From Desulfocapsa sp. (GTDB lineage: Bacteria; Desulfobacterota; Desulfobulbia; Desulfobulbales; Desulfocapsaceae): DNA of 8,952 nt. The notes below the pieces were generated by a model. It was not told the origin of the DNA. It saw nothing but the letters and a program-made list of their open reading frames with translations, and ran no database searches. The position numbers were made by a program, and so were the translations under genes. Location: positions 1 through 8,952 of the forward strand of contig JAOZLM010000081.1 in assembly GCA_029934815.1 (NCBI GenBank), read 5' to 3'. This document shows positions 6,601-8,952 of the stretch, in pieces (the first letter of the stretch is position 1; every line of letters starts with the position of its first letter).

Positions 6601-6703
6601 AAATACTTCCTGATTACCAATGAAGCGAAGACTCCGAGTCCGGAATGAACGGGATCGGAGAAATCGGACAAAACTGAGGTTCGATGGTAATCAGGAAATA
6701 CTT
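6601..6703. repeat. MITE-like inverted repeat with internal hairpin
   Basis: Terminal arms of 19 bases (6601-6619 and 6685-6703) match in 17 of 19 positions as reverse complements, including an uninterrupted 13-base core TTCCTGATTACCA. The 65-base interior has a 6-base stem CTCCGA/TCGGAG (6632-6637, 6655-6660). The interior also shares CGAGTCCGGAATGA (6635-6648) exactly with 3597-3610 in the other repeat. There is no coding capacity. It may be a non-autonomous element, a remnant of nested insertions, or a large regulatory dyad between divergent promoters. Confidence 0.6.
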
Positions 6704-6708
6704 TCTGT

Positions 6709-6738
6709 TTGACTTGAAGAGTGTGTTTTTGATATCAT
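6709..6738 (+). promoter_or_regulatory. Likely sigma70 promoter of the chemoreceptor gene
   Basis: TTGACT (6709-6714) and TATCAT (6733-6738) each match consensus at 5 of 6 positions with an 18-base spacer. The start would be near 6745, about 65 bases upstream of the gene. No flagellar sigma28 site is evident, so this receptor may be expressed outside the flagellar cascade. The -35 begins 6 bases after the end of the adjacent inverted repeat. Confidence 0.5.
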
Positions 6739-6754
6739 ACGTCAATGCAAACTA

Positions 6755-6771
6755 GACACAAAACCAGTGTC
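6755..6771. repeat. Small dyad GACAC-N7-GTGTC in the chemoreceptor leader
   Basis: Five-base perfect arms flank a 7-base loop just downstream of the predicted transcription start. It could be an operator or a weak leader hairpin; dyads of this size also occur by chance. Confidence 0.25.
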
Positions 6772-6809
6772 ATACCACGATGTGGCCTGCAATTTTTCAT
6801 GGAGACGAA

Positions 6810-8855
6810 ATGAATATCATCAAGAACCTGTCGCTCAAAATAAAGTTACTGCTCATTATTGCTTTTCCACTGGGAGCATATCTGTTTTCCTCAGGATTAA
6901 ATCTACTTGATGATTATTCTCTTCTGTCTTCAAGTAATGCGGTCTATGAGCTCTCAGGTCTTTCAACTAAAATCAGTAATCTTGTGCATGAGTTACAAAA
7001 AGAACGTGGCGCATCAGCTGGTTTTCTTGGCAGCAAGGGGACAAAATTTGGTAGCAAACTTACAGCACAACGCCGAGACACAGACTCAAAAAATCAAGAG
7101 TTAAAGGATGCCCTTGATGCTTTTGCTCTTGATCATTTTGATCCCAACCTTGCAAATCTAATTCAAAAAGCAACATCGCAAGTTGCAAGTATTGATAGAG
7201 AGCGTCAAGCTATCACTTCTCAACAAAGTACCGTAAAAGCTGCTGTTGTCTATTATACAACCTGTAATACATATCTTTTGGATGTCATTGGTTACATGAT
7301 GCACCTTACACCAGATGCTCAAATGTCAGCATCCATCAGTGCATATTTTAATTTTCTGCAAAGTAAAGAACGAGCAGGAAAAGAGCGGGCTGTTATGAGT
7401 GGTGTGTTCAGTAAAGGATCTTTCTCTGGTGCAACTTATGCAACATTTATCCAACTTGTTACTGAGCAAGATACGTATATGAGAGTTTTTGAAGCTCTTG
7501 CTTCAGAAGATAAACAACAGTTCTACAAATCTACCGTACAAGGGGCTGCTGTTGATAAAGTGCTACAAATGCGTCAGGTAGCCAGGCAAGTGAATCTTAA
7601 TAGTTCTCAACAATTTGGTATTGAGCCAGTGGATTGGTTTGACACCATAACCCAAAAAATAAATTTATTGAAACAGGTTGAAGATAATCTTTCACAAGGA
7701 GTACAGGAACAAGCCAGGGCCCTTGCATCAACCGTAAAAACAGCCATTATTTTTAGTTTAATCATCTTTGTTGTTATTCTGGTTTTGTCAGCAGTCATAA
7801 TCTATCTGGTAGGCACAGCATTGTTAAGTGGCATCAAACAAGCCACAGACGTTGCTCGTGATCTTGCTCAGGGCGAGGGAGATCTTACAAAGCGTATGAA
7901 CCTGCAAAGTAAAGATGAAATAGGAACTCTTGGTCAGGCTATTGATCAGATGCTTGAGAATCTTGCTTCCATGATTGGAGATATTCAAAACATTTCCGGG
8001 TCTCTTGATGTTGTTAACGAGAATCAGAAGAATCTGACGACAGAAATGCAGGAAGGCACCGAAAATGTGTCTGGCAGAGCCAGTACAGTAGCAGCTGCAG
8101 CGGAAGAGATGAGTGTTAATATGGATACAGTTGCCCATGCTGTAGAAGAGGCTGCGCACAATGTTTCAAGTGTTGCCGCATCGACTGAAGAGGTGGCAGC
8201 CATTAGTGAAGAAATTGCCTTAAACACAGGTAAAGCTAACCAGATCACCAAATCTGCTGTCGAAAAAGCTGCGAACTCATCAGAAAGTGTAAATAAACTT
8301 GGAACTGCTGCCGATGAAATCGGAAAAGTTACTGAAACAATCACCGAGATTTCAGAGCAGACAAACTTATTGGCTCTTAATGCCACCATCGAAGCAGCAA
8401 GAGCAGGTGAGGCAGGAAAAGGTTTTGCAGTAGTAGCCAATGAAATCAAAGACCTTGCTAAACAAACAGCGGAAGCAACTCTTGAGATAAAAAGTAAAAT
8501 CGAACAGATCCAGAATACTACACAAGTAACCGTCACAGAGATTGAGGATATTACAAAAGTTATTGATGAGATGAACTCAATTGTATCAGAGATCACTGAA
8601 TCTGTGAGTACACAGGTCGCAACCACCACTGAAATATCAGAGAATATTAATCAGGCATCTCAAGGGATCCAGGAAGTAACAGACAATGTGTCTCAGGCCT
8701 CTACCGTTTCTCAGGAAGTAGCACAGGATATCGCTGAAGTTGATCAATCCTCCAGTCAGCTTAGTAGTAACACTGGCAAGATTCATGAAAGTGCCAATGC
8801 GCTTGGAGAACTTGCTGGTCAATTACATCGTCTGGTTGCTTCGTTCAAGGTTTGA
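6810..8855 (+). CDS. Methyl-accepting chemotaxis protein with NIT (nitrate/nitrite-sensing) domain
   Basis: This 681-residue inner-membrane chemoreceptor starts at 6810, where GGAG (6801-6804) lies 5 bases upstream; an in-frame ATG at 6780 lacks a ribosome site and would disrupt the short cytoplasmic N-terminus. The order is TM1 (about 11-31), a periplasmic helical NIT-type sensor domain (about 45-295), TM2 (about 311-336), HAMP (about 337-389) and a long signalling coiled coil ending in FKV. NIT hallmarks are HELQKERGASAGFL (60-73) and a second arginine-rich helix SKERAGKERAVMSG (185-198). The tip SEQTNLLALNATIEAARAGE (515-534) contacts CheA/CheW. Coiled-coil arms of about 140 residues either side suggest a long (near 40-heptad) class. 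No CheR-tethering pentapeptide is seen. NIT domains bind nitrate or nitrite in NasR; ligand here is inferred. A membrane protein gene follows 14 bases downstream. Confidence 0.94.
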   Translation: MNIIKNLSLKIKLLLIIAFPLGAYLFSSGLNLLDDYSLLSSSNAVYELSGLSTKISNLVHELQKERGASAGFLGSKGTKFGSKLTAQRRDTDSKNQELKDALDAFALDHFDPNLANLIQKATSQVASIDRERQAITSQQSTVKAAVVYYTTCNTYLLDVIGYMMHLTPDAQMSASISAYFNFLQSKERAGKERAVMSGVFSKGSFSGATYATFIQLVTEQDTYMRVFEALASEDKQQFYKSTVQGAAVDKVLQMRQVARQVNLNSSQQFGIEPVDWFDTITQKINLLKQVEDNLSQGVQEQARALASTVKTAIIFSLIIFVVILVLSAVIIYLVGTALLSGIKQATDVARDLAQGEGDLTKRMNLQSKDEIGTLGQAIDQMLENLASMIGDIQNISGSLDVVNENQKNLTTEMQEGTENVSGRASTVAAAAEEMSVNMDTVAHAVEEAAHNVSSVAASTEEVAAISEEIALNTGKANQITKSAVEKAANSSESVNKLGTAADEIGKVTETITEISEQTNLLALNATIEAARAGEAGKGFAVVANEIKDLAKQTAEATLEIKSKIEQIQNTTQVTVTEIEDITKVIDEMNSIVSEITESVSTQVATTTEISENINQASQGIQEVTDNVSQASTVSQEVAQDIAEVDQSSSQLSSNTGKIHESANALGELAGQLHRLVASFKV

Positions 8856-8869
8856 GAGGAGGATGACAG

Positions 8870-8952
8870 GTGCAACTTGAACCCAAAAGATACATTTTCA
8901 TTGTTGTCTTACTATGGATTGTGAGTATCTTTGTATCTCTTTCCTGGAACCT
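8870..8952 (+). CDS. Membrane-anchored protein, N-terminal 27 residues only, cut by window edge
   Basis: A GTG at 8870 is preceded by a near-perfect Shine-Dalgarno AGGAGG (8857-8862) at 7 bases. The frame is open for 27 codons to the window end. After a short charged start (QLEPKR) it encodes a hydrophobic helix from about residue 8 to 25, typical of an uncleaved signal anchor. An ATG at 8863 in another frame stops after five codons. The 14-base gap after the chemoreceptor implies co-transcription, so a sensor or signalling protein is a reasonable guess, but too little is visible to assign a family. Confidence 0.7.
   Translation, partial: MQLEPKRYIFIVVLLWIVSIFVSLSWN

Larger units (their letters stand above)
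6441..6809. other. Divergent intergenic region between the ligase and chemoreceptor genes
   Basis: These 369 bases carry no convincing gene. They contain a candidate minus-strand promoter for the catabolic operon (6494-6522), a MITE-like inverted repeat (6601-6703), a candidate plus-strand promoter for the chemoreceptor (6709-6738) and a small dyad (6755-6771), each listed separately. The stretch 6523-6600 shows nothing I can name. Confidence 0.7.

Noticed and set aside
6780..6809. Upstream ATG extending the chemoreceptor by 10 residues
   Set aside because: No ribosome site; the ATG at 6810 has GGAG at good spacing and places the first membrane helix as usual.
8024..8629. 201-residue minus-strand open frame opposite the chemoreceptor
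   Set aside because: It is the antisense of the repetitive Ala/Ser/Glu-rich coiled coil, has biased Ser/Ala/Val composition and no ribosome site; the chemoreceptor frame is unambiguous.

Overview
This window comes from a Gram-negative bacterium of moderate base composition, most likely a proteobacterium. That call rests on two-transmembrane chemoreceptor architecture, Shine-Dalgarno-led genes, a GlpR/DeoR-type regulator and gene families common in marine Gammaproteobacteria and Desulfobacterota. The genus cannot be read from the sequence. I see no rRNA, tRNA, CRISPR array or transposase gene.

Layout. Bases 1-465 (minus) hold the N-terminal part of a cytoplasmic glycerophosphodiester phosphodiesterase, cut by the window edge. 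A 366-base intergenic region with several inverted repeats separates it from a divergent DeoR-family repressor (832-1599, plus). Convergent to that is a minus-strand set of four catabolic genes, transcribed in this order: a glutamine-synthetase-like gamma-glutamyl ligase (5058-6440), an aldehyde dehydrogenase (3645-5033), an iron-type alcohol dehydrogenase (2329-3489) and a class I glutamine amidotransferase/hydrolase (1624-2325). A large hairpin-forming repeat (3514-3647) lies between the two dehydrogenase genes and touches the stop codon of the first. A 369-base divergent intergenic region carrying a second, MITE-like inverted repeat separates the ligase from a NIT-domain methyl-accepting chemotaxis protein (6810-8855, plus). 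The start of a further membrane-anchored protein follows 14 bases later and runs off the end.

How the genes may work together (inference). Ligase, alcohol dehydrogenase, aldehyde dehydrogenase and gamma-glutamyl hydrolase form a complete set for an amino alcohol. The amine would be capped with glutamate, the alcohol oxidised to aldehyde and acid, and the glutamate removed. For ethanolamine this would yield glycine. No amine oxidase gene is present, which argues against the ordinary putrescine (Puu) route. The ligase has Trp where ammonia-using glutamine synthetase has its ammonium-site Glu, which fits an amine substrate. The nearby phosphodiesterase could supply ethanolamine and glycerol-3-phosphate from glycerophosphoethanolamine, and the DeoR/GlpR-like protein could sense a phosphorylated product. 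This would link phospholipid head-group salvage to gamma-glutamyl amino-alcohol catabolism. It is the most interesting hypothesis here and is untested.
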